A DNA stretch of 64,000 nucleotides from contig JAQDQK010000018.1 of the NCBI GenBank assembly GCA_027658995.1, positions 1-64,000 of the forward strand, read 5' to 3'. This stretch comes from Propionibacteriaceae bacterium AM104-82 (GTDB taxonomy: Bacteria; Actinomycetota; Actinomycetes; Propionibacteriales; Propionibacteriaceae). The position numbers were made by a program, and so were the translations under genes. Below, piece by piece: positions 25,206 to 33,585 of this stretch; the stretch's first letter is position 1; every line of letters starts with the position of its first letter. The notes below the pieces were generated by a model. That model was given only the letters and a program-made list of their open reading frames with translations, was not told where the DNA came from and ran no database searches.

Positions 25206-26411
25206 ATGACGATTTCTTCGCCCGGGTGGTCCGATCCGCAGTTGCGGTGGACGCTCGATCCGTGCGTACGGCACCTGAACCACGGGTCGTTCGGTGCGGT
25301 GCCTGTCGCGGTGCAGGCCGAGCAGAACCGGCTGCGCGCCATCGCGGACTGGAACCCGGTGCGCTGGTTCGCAACTCTCGCCGCCCGGATCGGCGACACC
25401 CGCGAGGAGATGGCGGAACTGCTGGCGGTCGACCCGGGGCGGATGGTCTTCGTGCTCAACGCCTCCGCGGGCGCGTCGGTCGTCTACCAGTCGCTGATGG
25501 ACCGCGGACCGGTCAGCGTCCTGACCACCAACCATGGATACGGAGCCGTGACGATGGGCGCCGAGCGGTTGGCCGAGCGGACCGGTGGGCGGGCAGGCGT
25601 GGTCGACATTCCCCTCAACGCCACCGAGGACGAGGTGATCGGGCTGGTCGGCGAGGCCATGCGTGCCCAGCGGCCGACCCTGCTGGTGATCGACCAGGTC
25701 ACCTCTGCGACGGCCCGCGCCTTCCCCGTGGACGAGATCTGCCGCGAGGCGCGGTCGTTGGGCGTGCTCACGCTCGTCGACGGGGCCCATGCGCCCGGCG
25801 TGCTTCCCGATCCGATCTGCCGCGAGGCGGACTACTGGGTCGGCAACCTGCACAAGTTCGCGAGCGCTCCGCGCGGCGCGGCCGTGCTGGTCGCGCGCGG
25901 GTCGGGGCAGGAACTGTTTCCGCTGATCGACTCCTGGGGTTCGCCCCACCCGTTCCCCCAACGGTTCGACCACGGCGGCACATTCGACGCCACGCCATGG
26001 CTGACCGCCCCGTTCGCGTGGCGGCACCTGGGCGAGACCGTTGGCTGGGAGCGGCTCCGTGCCACCTCGGCGGCTCTCCTCGACGAGGGCTGCGCCGTGG
26101 TCGCCAAGTCGCTGGAGGGGCTGGTCGCCGACCCGCTGCCTGACGTGGGCCAACCGGTGGGACCGCTGCGACTCGTGGGGCTTCCCGGCACGCTGGGCGC
26201 CACACATGCGGGCGCCGATGCGCTGCGGGTGCCCTTCAGCGACGCGACAGGGATCGCGATCGCGTTCACCAACTTCGAGGGCCGCGGCTTCCTGCGGCTG
26301 TCGGCCCACGCCTACAACTCGAACCACGACTACCAGTACCTGGCCACGGTGGGAATCCCTCTGCTTCATCGGTGGTCGATCGAACCCGGCGGGGGGACAC
26401 ATCAGGCATGA
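25206..26411 (+). CDS. Class V PLP aminotransferase (isopenicillin N epimerase-like)
   Basis: This 401-residue fold-type I PLP enzyme starts with the family's LNHGSFGAVP; the Asp of LVDGAHAPG and the Schiff-base lysine in YWVGNLHKFASAPRG are present, and RGFLRLSAHAYNS ends the small domain. Related enzymes include isopenicillin N epimerase-like proteins and cysteine desulphurase relatives. As first gene of a FadR-controlled transporter/ThDP operon it may transaminate or eliminate from an imported amino compound, giving an oxo acid for the last enzyme. The substrate is unknown. AAGGAGG lies 10 bases before ATG 25206. Confidence 0.85.
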   Translation: MTISSPGWSDPQLRWTLDPCVRHLNHGSFGAVPVAVQAEQNRLRAIADWNPVRWFATLAARIGDTREEMAELLAVDPGRMVFVLNASAGASVVYQSLMDRGPVSVLTTNHGYGAVTMGAERLAERTGGRAGVVDIPLNATEDEVIGLVGEAMRAQRPTLLVIDQVTSATARAFPVDEICREARSLGVLTLVDGAHAPGVLPDPICREADYWVGNLHKFASAPRGAAVLVARGSGQELFPLIDSWGSPHPFPQRFDHGGTFDATPWLTAPFAWRHLGETVGWERLRATSAALLDEGCAVVAKSLEGLVADPLPDVGQPVGPLRLVGLPGTLGATHAGADALRVPFSDATGIAIAFTNFEGRGFLRLSAHAYNSNHDYQYLATVGIPLLHRWSIEPGGGTHQA

Positions 26412-26437
26412 CAGCCAACAAGAATCAAGGAGGATCC

Positions 26438-27739
26438 ATGCGCAAGAAGCTGATCTCAGCTGTTGCGGCGATGTCGGCACTCGGGCTTGTGCTGACCGGC
26501 TGCGCCGGCGGCGACGAAGGCAACAAGGGGGAGGGCGGGGACGTCACCCTCCAGATGGTCGAGTCGCTGACCAACCCCGCCCGCACCGACCTGCTCAAGG
26601 GCATGCTCGCGGACTTCGAGAAGGCGAACCCGGGCATCAAGGTCCAGCTCGTCTCGCCGCCGACCGAACAGGCCGACCAGAAGATCCAGCAGATGCTGCA
26701 GTCCGGGTCGGGCGTCGACGTGCTGGAGGTGCGCGACCTCACCGTCGGGCCGTTCAGCAACAACAAGTGGCTCTACGACATGGCGGGCGACCTCAAGGGC
26801 TGGGAGGGCTACGACCTCCTCACCGACCAGACCAAGAAGTTCACCGTCGACGCCGACGGCAAGTCCTACTTCGTCCCCTACGGCTTCTACGGACTGAGCC
26901 TGTTCTACCGCACCGATCTGGTGAAGGAGGCGGGCTTCGCCGGCCCCCCGAAGAGCTGGGAGGAACTGATCGCTCAGGCGGCCAAGATCCAGGACCCCAC
27001 CAAGAACCGCTACGGGTACGCCTTCCGCGGAGGTGCGAACTCGTCGGGCCAGCTGATGAGCATCCTCGAGGCGTACAACGCGGACAACCTCGATGTCGAG
27101 AACGCGTACAAGGTCACCAGCGGCAAGACGATCTTCTCGACGCCTGAGTCCCAGGTCGCGCTCGACAAGTACATCGAGCTGTTCAAGACCGGCTCCCCCG
27201 AGTCGTCAGTTGCATGGGGCTACGCCGAGATGGTGCAGGCCTTCACCAACGGTTCGACCGCCTTCCTGCTCCAGGACCCCGAGGTCATCGCCGTCGTCAA
27301 CGACTCGACGCTGACCAAGGACCAGTGGAACGTCGCACCCAACCCGGTCGGCCCGACCGGCAAGGCCGCATGGCCGATGGCGACCGCAGGCTGGGGCGTC
27401 GCCGAGTCCTCCAAGCACAAGGAGGAGGCCGTGAAGCTGGTGAAGTGGCTCTCGGGAGACCCGTCCACCAAGTTCGCCCAGGAGAACTCGCTGGTTCCGA
27501 TCCTGAAGTCCGCAGGCGAGGACGAGTTCTTCAAGACCGGGCCGTGGGCCGGCTACGTCGAGATGACCTCGAACCCCGACACGTGGATCTCCGTCATCGA
27601 GCCCCGCAGTTCCGCGTGGTGGACCGAGTGGATGAAGCGTTCCGAGACCGACCTGCAGCAGGTGCTGCTCGGCAAGATGTCCACCGCGGATCTCCTGAAG
27701 GGCTGGGACGAGTACTGGACCCAGAAGTGGGAAGGCTGA
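26438..27739 (+). CDS. Extracellular solute-binding lipoprotein (family 1)
   Basis: This 433-residue protein has a lipoprotein signal, with Cys in LVLTGCAGGDEG at about residue 23. The mature part reads as a sugar-type binding protein (SBP_bac_1): MLADFEKANPGIKVQLV, VDVLEVRDLTVGPF, YFVPYGFYGLSLFYRTDLV and AWPMATAGWGVAESS. AAGGAGGA precedes ATG 26438. It would deliver the substrate to the two permeases that follow. The family suggests a sugar or polyol-like molecule. Confidence 0.88.
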   Translation: MRKKLISAVAAMSALGLVLTGCAGGDEGNKGEGGDVTLQMVESLTNPARTDLLKGMLADFEKANPGIKVQLVSPPTEQADQKIQQMLQSGSGVDVLEVRDLTVGPFSNNKWLYDMAGDLKGWEGYDLLTDQTKKFTVDADGKSYFVPYGFYGLSLFYRTDLVKEAGFAGPPKSWEELIAQAAKIQDPTKNRYGYAFRGGANSSGQLMSILEAYNADNLDVENAYKVTSGKTIFSTPESQVALDKYIELFKTGSPESSVAWGYAEMVQAFTNGSTAFLLQDPEVIAVVNDSTLTKDQWNVAPNPVGPTGKAAWPMATAGWGVAESSKHKEEAVKLVKWLSGDPSTKFAQENSLVPILKSAGEDEFFKTGPWAGYVEMTSNPDTWISVIEPRSSAWWTEWMKRSETDLQQVLLGKMSTADLLKGWDEYWTQKWEG

Positions 27740-27742
27740 TCG

Positions 27743-28690
27743 ATGTCAGCCTCGACCGATGAGGTCGCCAAGGGGGCGGGCGCCAAGGGCGTCCGCCCCC
27801 GCACGGGGCGACAGTTCAACGTGCGGGCGGCGCTGACGATCCTGGCCTACCTCGCGCCTGCCTTCGTCTTCGTCATCATCTTCACGTACTACCCGCTCGT
27901 CGTCGGCGGCCAGATGGCGTTCAGGAAGTGGTCCCTCTGGGACCTCACCAGCACCCCCTTCGTGGGGTTGGGCAACTTCCAGACCCTGATCGCCGACCCG
28001 ATGTTCGGCAAGGTGATGCTGAACTCGGTGATCTGGGTGGTCTGCTCGCTCGTCCCGCAACTCCTGATCGGGTTTCTGATCGCCCTTGGCCTCCGCAAGA
28101 AGTTCCGCTTCAGGGGCGTGTACCAGGCGGTCGTGTTCTACCCGTGGGCGGTCTCCGGCTTCCTCATCGGCATCCTCTTCCGGTGGATGTTCAACTCCGA
28201 GTTCGGGGTCGTCAACGACCTCCTGATGCGCATCGGCATCGTCAGCAAGCCGGTTCCCTGGCTGGCCAACCCCGACCTGGCGCTCGTTGCCGTCATCGTC
28301 GCCAACATCTGGTACGGCGTGACGTTCTTCGCGATCATGATCCTCGCGGCCCTCCAGTCGGTGCCCGACGAACTGTACGAGGCGGCCGCGCTCGACGGCG
28401 CGGGACGCTGGCGCACCCTGACCCGAGTGACGATCCCGACCATCCGCAGCACCCTTGTGCTGACGGTGCTGCTGCGCATCATCTGGATCTTCAACTTCCC
28501 CGACATCATCTACGCGATGACCGGCGGCGGCCCGGGCGACCAGACGCAGATCGCCACCACCTGGATGATCCAGTACACGCAGCAGGGGGAGTACGGGCTC
28601 GCCTCCGCCCTCGGGTTCATCATCATGGGCGTGCTCGTCGTGTTCACCGGGATGTACCTGATGCTGCTGAACAGGGAGCGCACCTCATGA
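27743..28690 (+). CDS. ABC sugar permease, MalF-like
   Basis: This 315-residue protein has six membrane helices after a short cytoplasmic N-terminus. The inner-membrane EAA loop that docks the ATPase is clear: DELYEAAALDGAGRWRTLTR (about residues 210-230). It starts three bases after the binding-protein stop and overlaps the next permease by ATGA. Confidence 0.9.
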   Translation: MSASTDEVAKGAGAKGVRPRTGRQFNVRAALTILAYLAPAFVFVIIFTYYPLVVGGQMAFRKWSLWDLTSTPFVGLGNFQTLIADPMFGKVMLNSVIWVVCSLVPQLLIGFLIALGLRKKFRFRGVYQAVVFYPWAVSGFLIGILFRWMFNSEFGVVNDLLMRIGIVSKPVPWLANPDLALVAVIVANIWYGVTFFAIMILAALQSVPDELYEAAALDGAGRWRTLTRVTIPTIRSTLVLTVLLRIIWIFNFPDIIYAMTGGGPGDQTQIATTWMIQYTQQGEYGLASALGFIIMGVLVVFTGMYLMLLNRERTS

Positions 28691-29523
28691 TCAACAAAGA
28701 CCCACTGTGGCTGTCCGCCGTCCGGATCGTCGGACTCGGGTTCTGGCTGATCATCACGATCTTCCCCCTCTACTGGATCCTGCTGACGTCGTTCAAGCCC
28801 GCGAACCAGATCGCCGAGTATCCGGTGCGTTACTGGCCGAGGCAGTTCACGCTCGACAACTACACGAGCCTGTTCCAGAAGTCCGAGTTCGGCTCGTACC
28901 TGCTCAACAGCATCGTCGTGTCCGCCGCGGCGGCCCTCGTCGCGACGGCCATCGCGCTGCTGAGTGCCTACATCCTTTCCAGGTACCAGTTCCGGGGGAA
29001 GGGCGCAGTCATGATGGCGTTCCTGATCACCCAGATGATCCCGGCGTTCATCGCCCTCGGACCCCTCTACCAGATGTTCACCAACCTGGGCCTTGTCGAC
29101 AAGCGGTTCGGGCTGGTGCTGATCTACATCGCCATGACGATCCCCTTCTCGGCGATCATGCTGCGTGGGTTCTTCGACAACGTGCCCGACAGCCTCGAGG
29201 AGGCGGCAATGGTCGACGGCGCCACCCGGTTCGGGGCGCTGTGGCGGGTCATCGTCCCGGTCATGACGCCCGGCATCATCGCCACCTTCATCTTCAACTT
29301 TGTCAACTGCTGGAACGAACTGTTCCTCGCCGTCACGCTCATCAACACAGATGACCGCAAGACCATCCCGACGGCCCTCAACGGGTTCATCTCCAGCTTC
29401 AATATCGAATGGGGGCCGATGTCGGCCGCCGCGGTGCTGACGATCCTGCCGACCATGCTGCTGTTCGCCTTCGCAAGCAGGTGGATCGTCGCCGGGCTGA
29501 CCCAAGGTGCCACGAAGGGCTGA
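28687..29523 (+). CDS. ABC sugar permease, MalG-like
   Basis: This 278-residue protein has six membrane helices, an FKPANQ motif in the first periplasmic loop and the EAA loop DSLEEAAMVDGATRFGALWR. The C-terminus WIVAGLTQGATKG is the usual MalG-type ending. No ATPase gene follows, so the importer must borrow a shared MsiK/UgpC-like ATPase, a common arrangement in Actinobacteria. Confidence 0.9.
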   Translation: MINKDPLWLSAVRIVGLGFWLIITIFPLYWILLTSFKPANQIAEYPVRYWPRQFTLDNYTSLFQKSEFGSYLLNSIVVSAAAALVATAIALLSAYILSRYQFRGKGAVMMAFLITQMIPAFIALGPLYQMFTNLGLVDKRFGLVLIYIAMTIPFSAIMLRGFFDNVPDSLEEAAMVDGATRFGALWRVIVPVMTPGIIATFIFNFVNCWNELFLAVTLINTDDRKTIPTALNGFISSFNIEWGPMSAAAVLTILPTMLLFAFASRWIVAGLTQGATKG

Positions 29524-29530
29524 GGTAGAG

Positions 29531-31858
29531 ATGGAAGCGCGACCCGGTGACGACCTGGTGGTTCTTGATGAGATCCAGCGTCGGGTGCTGTGGCTGGCCG
29601 TCAACATGATCGAGACGGCCAACCACGGCAGGCCGAACCGGGACGGGCTCAAGGTCGGCGGGCACCAGGCGTCCTGCGCCTCCATGGTCACGATCATGAC
29701 GGCGCTGTATCTGCGTCATCTGGACGCCGACGATTTCGTGGCGGTGAAGCCGCACGGGTCACCCGTCCTGCACGCGCTGAACTACCTGATGGGCAGCCTC
29801 GACGCGTCGTACCTCTCCAAGTTGCGCGAGTTCGGAGGTCTTCAGGCCTACCCGTCGCGCACCAAGGACCCCGACCGCGTCGACTTCTCGACCGGATCGG
29901 TGGGGCTGGGCCCGGCGGCCACCATCTTCGCCGCAGGCGTGCGCGACTACGTCGACGCACACTTCGGTCGCCGCCCGGCCTCGAGATTCGTTGCCGTGCT
30001 CGGGGACGCGGAACTCGACGAGGGCAACGTCTGGGAGGCCGTACACGACCCCGCCTCCACCGCCCTCGGGAGTGTCACGTGGGTGGTCGACTTCAACCGC
30101 CAGTCCCTCGACCGGGTCGTCCCGGACGTGCGGATCTCGCCTTGGCACGCCGCGTTCGCCGCCCACGGTTGGCAGGTCATCGAGGTCAAGTACGGCACCA
30201 CGCTGCGCCAGTTCGTCCGGGACAACGATGGAGAGGCGCTGCTCGCCTGGATCGACCAGATGCCCAACGAGCGCTACCAGTCGCTCTTCTCGCTGGCCGA
30301 CGCGCAGCGGCTCGAGAGGTTCCTGGAAGGGGCCCCGTCCGAGGTCGTCGAACTCCTGGCGGGGCTGCCTGAGGCAGAAGCGGCCGAGTTGATCACCGAC
30401 CTCGGCGGCCACGACCTGCCGAGCGTCCTGGAGGCCCTGGATGAGGCCGATCGTGAGCCGGATCGTCCGACGGTGATCTTCGCCTACACCCACAAGGGAT
30501 GGGGGCTGCCCATCCAGGGCAACGCGCGCAACCATGCGGCGGTCCTGAGTACCGAGCAGGTCGACCAGTTGCGCGACTCCCTCGGGATCGCACCCGAGGC
30601 CCAGTGGGACCGGTTCGACCCCGACTCCGCAGCGGGGGCGCTGCTCGCGGAGCGAGGCAGGCACCTGACGCGTCAACCGCAGAAACGCGGCGGTCGTCCG
30701 GTCGTGCCGCTCAGCACAACAGTCAGGACCAGCCGCCCCGTCAGCACGCAGGAGGCCTTCGGTCGGATCCTGGTCGACCTGTCCCGCGACGAGGGCGTCC
30801 GGCCGTACCTCGTGACGAGCTCACCCGACGTCGCCACGTCGACGAACCTGGCTGGCTGGATCAACCGCGTCGGGGTGTTCGCGCACCACGAGCGGCAGAC
30901 GTGGTCGGACGATCCGATGCTCCGTTGGCTCGAGTCGCCCAAGGGACAGCACCTGGAACTCGGCATCTCCGAGATGAACCTGTTCCTGCTGCTCGGCCAA
31001 CTCGGCCTCGCCGAGACGATCTCGGGGCAGCGGTTGCTTCCGGTCGGCACGCTGTACGACCCGTTCGTCTGCCGCGGCCTGGATGCCTTGATCTACGGGA
31101 CCTACTCCGGCGCCAGTTTCGTGTTCGCCGGGACGCCGTCCGGCGTCAGCCTCGCCCCGGAGGGAGGCGCCCACCAGTCCACCATCACCGCCTCGATCGG
31201 CACCGAGTTGCCGGGGCTCGACTACCACGAGCCTGCCTACGCCCAGGCGCTCGATTGGCTGCTGTGCGATGCGCTCGCGTTGGTCGCCGAGAGCGACGAC
31301 AGGTCTGCCCGATCGGCCTACTTCCGGCTCACCACCCGACCTGTGGATCAGTCCCCGTTCTCGGAGGCGGTCGCCCGATTGGGGGCCGACGCCCTGCGCG
31401 AACACGTCCTCGCTGGCGCCTACCCGTTGCGCGAGGCGCCCGAGGATGCCCCGCGGGTGACGCTCGCGGCCTGCGGCGCCGTGTTGCCCGAGGTCCTGGC
31501 CGCGGCAGATGAGCTCACCGACGAGGGCGTCGCCGTCGACGTCGTCGACATCACCAGCCCCGGACGCCTGTACCGCGGTTGGAGGCAGGAGGTCTCGCGA
31601 GGCATCGCCACCGCTCGGGTCCCGGCACGTTCGAGCGGACTCGAAGTCTTTCGCCCCGCGCGTGGCGTCGTCACCGTTCAGGACGCGGCGAGCCATCAGC
31701 TTGCATGGCTCGGCTCGGCCCTCGGGACGCCCGCTGCATCGCTCGGCGCGGACGCGTTCGGGCAGTCGGGCTCGCTGCGCGACCTGTACGCCACCCACCA
31801 CCTCGACAGCGGGTCGATCGTCAACGCCGCTCTGGGCCTCCTGGGGGCCGAGTTATAA
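29531..31858 (+). CDS. AceE/transketolase-family ThDP enzyme
   Basis: This 775-residue protein contains both ThDP halves in one chain. The N-terminal half has GGHQASCASM, FSTGSVGLGPAATIF and the ThDP-Mg motif LGDAELDEGNVWEA with a distal Asn in VVDFNRQSLD. The pyrimidine half starts near STQEAFGRIL and includes the Glu-containing ELGISEMNLFLLLGQLG. The pattern is nearest to homodimeric pyruvate dehydrogenase E1 (AceE), but it is about 110 residues shorter and no lipoyl E2 or E3 is nearby. It ends the FadR operon, so it probably acts on an oxo acid or ketose made from the imported substrate. ATG 29531 has GAGG upstream; a GTG at 29507 inside the permease gene is less likely. Confidence 0.75.
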   Translation: MEARPGDDLVVLDEIQRRVLWLAVNMIETANHGRPNRDGLKVGGHQASCASMVTIMTALYLRHLDADDFVAVKPHGSPVLHALNYLMGSLDASYLSKLREFGGLQAYPSRTKDPDRVDFSTGSVGLGPAATIFAAGVRDYVDAHFGRRPASRFVAVLGDAELDEGNVWEAVHDPASTALGSVTWVVDFNRQSLDRVVPDVRISPWHAAFAAHGWQVIEVKYGTTLRQFVRDNDGEALLAWIDQMPNERYQSLFSLADAQRLERFLEGAPSEVVELLAGLPEAEAAELITDLGGHDLPSVLEALDEADREPDRPTVIFAYTHKGWGLPIQGNARNHAAVLSTEQVDQLRDSLGIAPEAQWDRFDPDSAAGALLAERGRHLTRQPQKRGGRPVVPLSTTVRTSRPVSTQEAFGRILVDLSRDEGVRPYLVTSSPDVATSTNLAGWINRVGVFAHHERQTWSDDPMLRWLESPKGQHLELGISEMNLFLLLGQLGLAETISGQRLLPVGTLYDPFVCRGLDALIYGTYSGASFVFAGTPSGVSLAPEGGAHQSTITASIGTELPGLDYHEPAYAQALDWLLCDALALVAESDDRSARSAYFRLTTRPVDQSPFSEAVARLGADALREHVLAGAYPLREAPEDAPRVTLAACGAVLPEVLAAADELTDEGVAVDVVDITSPGRLYRGWRQEVSRGIATARVPARSSGLEVFRPARGVVTVQDAASHQLAWLGSALGTPAASLGADAFGQSGSLRDLYATHHLDSGSIVNAALGLLGAEL

Positions 31859-31981
31859 CGATTCCGAAATGCAGCGTTCGGTCTGGCTGTGTGCACGACC
31901 CCGCAGCATGTAGGATTCTCTCAGGAACAGGCCAATCCGAGGTGTGGGTTGTGCCTGCCTGCGACACAAAGGAAACACATC

Positions 31982-32185
31982 ATGTCCACAGGAACCGTCA
32001 AGTGGTTCAACTCCGAAAAGGGCTACGGCTTCATCGCTCCCGATGACGGCAGCGCCGATCTCTTCGCGCACTTCCGCGCGATCGTTGGCTCCGGCTACAA
32101 GACCCTCGAAGAAGGCCAGAAGGTCGAGTTCGAGACCGAGCAGGGCCCCAAGGGTCCCCAGGCCACCAACATCCGCGCGCTCTGA
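31982..32185 (+). CDS. cspA: Cold-shock protein
   Basis: This 67-residue single cold-shock domain protein has RNP1 as KGYGFI and RNP2 as DLFAHF (more often DVFVHF). It binds single-stranded RNA or DNA and acts as an RNA chaperone. AAAGGAAA precedes ATG 31982. About 120 bases separate it from the previous gene, giving room for the long 5' leader typical of csp mRNAs. A perfect 16-bp terminator follows. Confidence 0.95.
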   Translation: MSTGTVKWFNSEKGYGFIAPDDGSADLFAHFRAIVGSGYKTLEEGQKVEFETEQGPKGPQATNIRAL

Positions 32186-32203
32186 GCGTAACGATCTAGA
32201 CCC

Positions 32204-32240
32204 CGAACGGGCAGGCACCATCACGGTGCCTGCCCGTTCG
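32204..32240 (+). terminator. Intrinsic terminator of the csp gene
   Basis: A perfect 16-bp stem (CGAACGGGCAGGCACC at 32204-32219 with its complement at 32225-32240) encloses a five-base loop and is followed by GCATTT. Confidence 0.8.
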
Positions 32241-32343
32241 GCATTTCCGGGGGACAAGCCCGTTCCCCGATGGCCATCGGCCGATTTCGCGCGGGGTGCC
32301 GGGCTGCTGCACCATTGATTGCCCCATCCCGTCAGGAGAGATC

Positions 32344-33585
32344 ATGAGAGCCGATTGGTCGCTGCTGCGCGATCCTCAGTTCTCGCGCCTCTTCTTCGCC
32401 CGCACCGCGTCCATGGGCGGGTCGTCCTTCGCGCCCGTCGCGCTCGCCTTCGGTGTCCTGCACCTGCCCGGCGCCACGAGCGAGACGCTCTCCTATGTGC
32501 TCACCGCCGAGAGCGTCCCGATGGTCGCCTTCCTGCTGTTCGGCGGCGTGATCGCCGACCGGTTCCCGCGGCAGCGCGTCATGATGGTGGGCGAGTTCCT
32601 GTCGGCGACGGCGTTCGTCTCCCTCGGGCTGCTGCTCCTGCTCGGCGACCCCTCCATCTGGGAGTTGTGCATCGCCGCGGCCTTCAGCGGCGTCGGCATC
32701 GCGATCATGATGCCCGCCCTGACGGGGATCATCCCCGAGGTGCTCAAGCCGACCCAACTGCAGTCCGGCAACGCGCTGCTCGCGCTCGGGGCCAACACCG
32801 CGAGGATCGCCGGTCTGGTGTTCGCAGGCTGGATCGTCGCCGTCGTCGGGGGAGCCTGGGCGCTGATCGGGGCAGGCGCGCTGTTCGCGACCTCCGGGCT
32901 GATCGTGTCGGGCCTGCGCGGTCTCGCCGACCGGCGTGGCGACTCCGGGTCGACGCTCGGCGACCTGAAGCGCGGCTGGCACGAGTTCTCCTCGCGGCAG
33001 TGGATCTGGGTCGTCGTGCTCCAGTTCTCGATGCTGGTGCTGCTGTTCCAGGCGTGCTTCGGCGTCCTCGGCCCGGTGCTCGCCGACACCGAACTCGGCG
33101 GCGCTGGGCCGTGGGCGTGGGTGCTCGCGGGCGACGCCGTCGGCATGGTGCTCGGCGTGCTGATCGCCATGCGCATCCGCCCCAGCCGTCCGATCCTCCT
33201 CGGCGTCCTGCTCACGTCGCTCGCGACCCCGACCTTCCTTGCGCTCGGCCTCGGCGCCCCGCTGTGGATCGTCGTGCTCCTCGCCGTCGTGATGGGGATG
33301 GCCTTCGACGTCTTCGGGGTGCTCTGGAACACCACCATGCAGAGCCTGGTTCCTGCGGAGGCGCTGTCGCGCGTCGCGGCCTATGACGCGTTCGGCTCGC
33401 TCATGTTCGGGCCCATCGGACTGCTGCTCGCGGGCCACGCCGTCGTGTGGTGGGGAGCCCGCCCGTCGATGATCGGCGCGGCCCTCCTGATGCTCGTCAC
33501 CGTCGTGCTTGCGCTCCTGTCGCCCGAGGTGCGGCGACTACGGGCCCCGAACGTGCCGCCTCAGGTGGTGGAGGCCGCCGGCTGA
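32344..33585 (+). CDS. MFS transporter
   Basis: This 413-residue protein has about 12 membrane helices. MFS motif A is present in the loop after helix 2 (FGGVIADRFPRQRVMM), and SMGGSSFAPVALAFGVL resembles the enterobactin exporter-like/MFS_3 group, which expels small hydrophobic drugs or siderophores. The substrate is unknown. Its last 25 bases overlap the 3' end of the convergent helicase gene. Confidence 0.82.
   Translation: MRADWSLLRDPQFSRLFFARTASMGGSSFAPVALAFGVLHLPGATSETLSYVLTAESVPMVAFLLFGGVIADRFPRQRVMMVGEFLSATAFVSLGLLLLLGDPSIWELCIAAAFSGVGIAIMMPALTGIIPEVLKPTQLQSGNALLALGANTARIAGLVFAGWIVAVVGGAWALIGAGALFATSGLIVSGLRGLADRRGDSGSTLGDLKRGWHEFSSRQWIWVVVLQFSMLVLLFQACFGVLGPVLADTELGGAGPWAWVLAGDAVGMVLGVLIAMRIRPSRPILLGVLLTSLATPTFLALGLGAPLWIVVLLAVVMGMAFDVFGVLWNTTMQSLVPAEALSRVAAYDAFGSLMFGPIGLLLAGHAVVWWGARPSMIGAALLMLVTVVLALLSPEVRRLRAPNVPPQVVEAAG

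Noticed and set aside
31911..31916. TAGGAT as the -10 box of the cold-shock gene
   Set aside because: The position is plausible, but no -35 is visible and similar hexamers occur nearby, so I did not list it as a feature.
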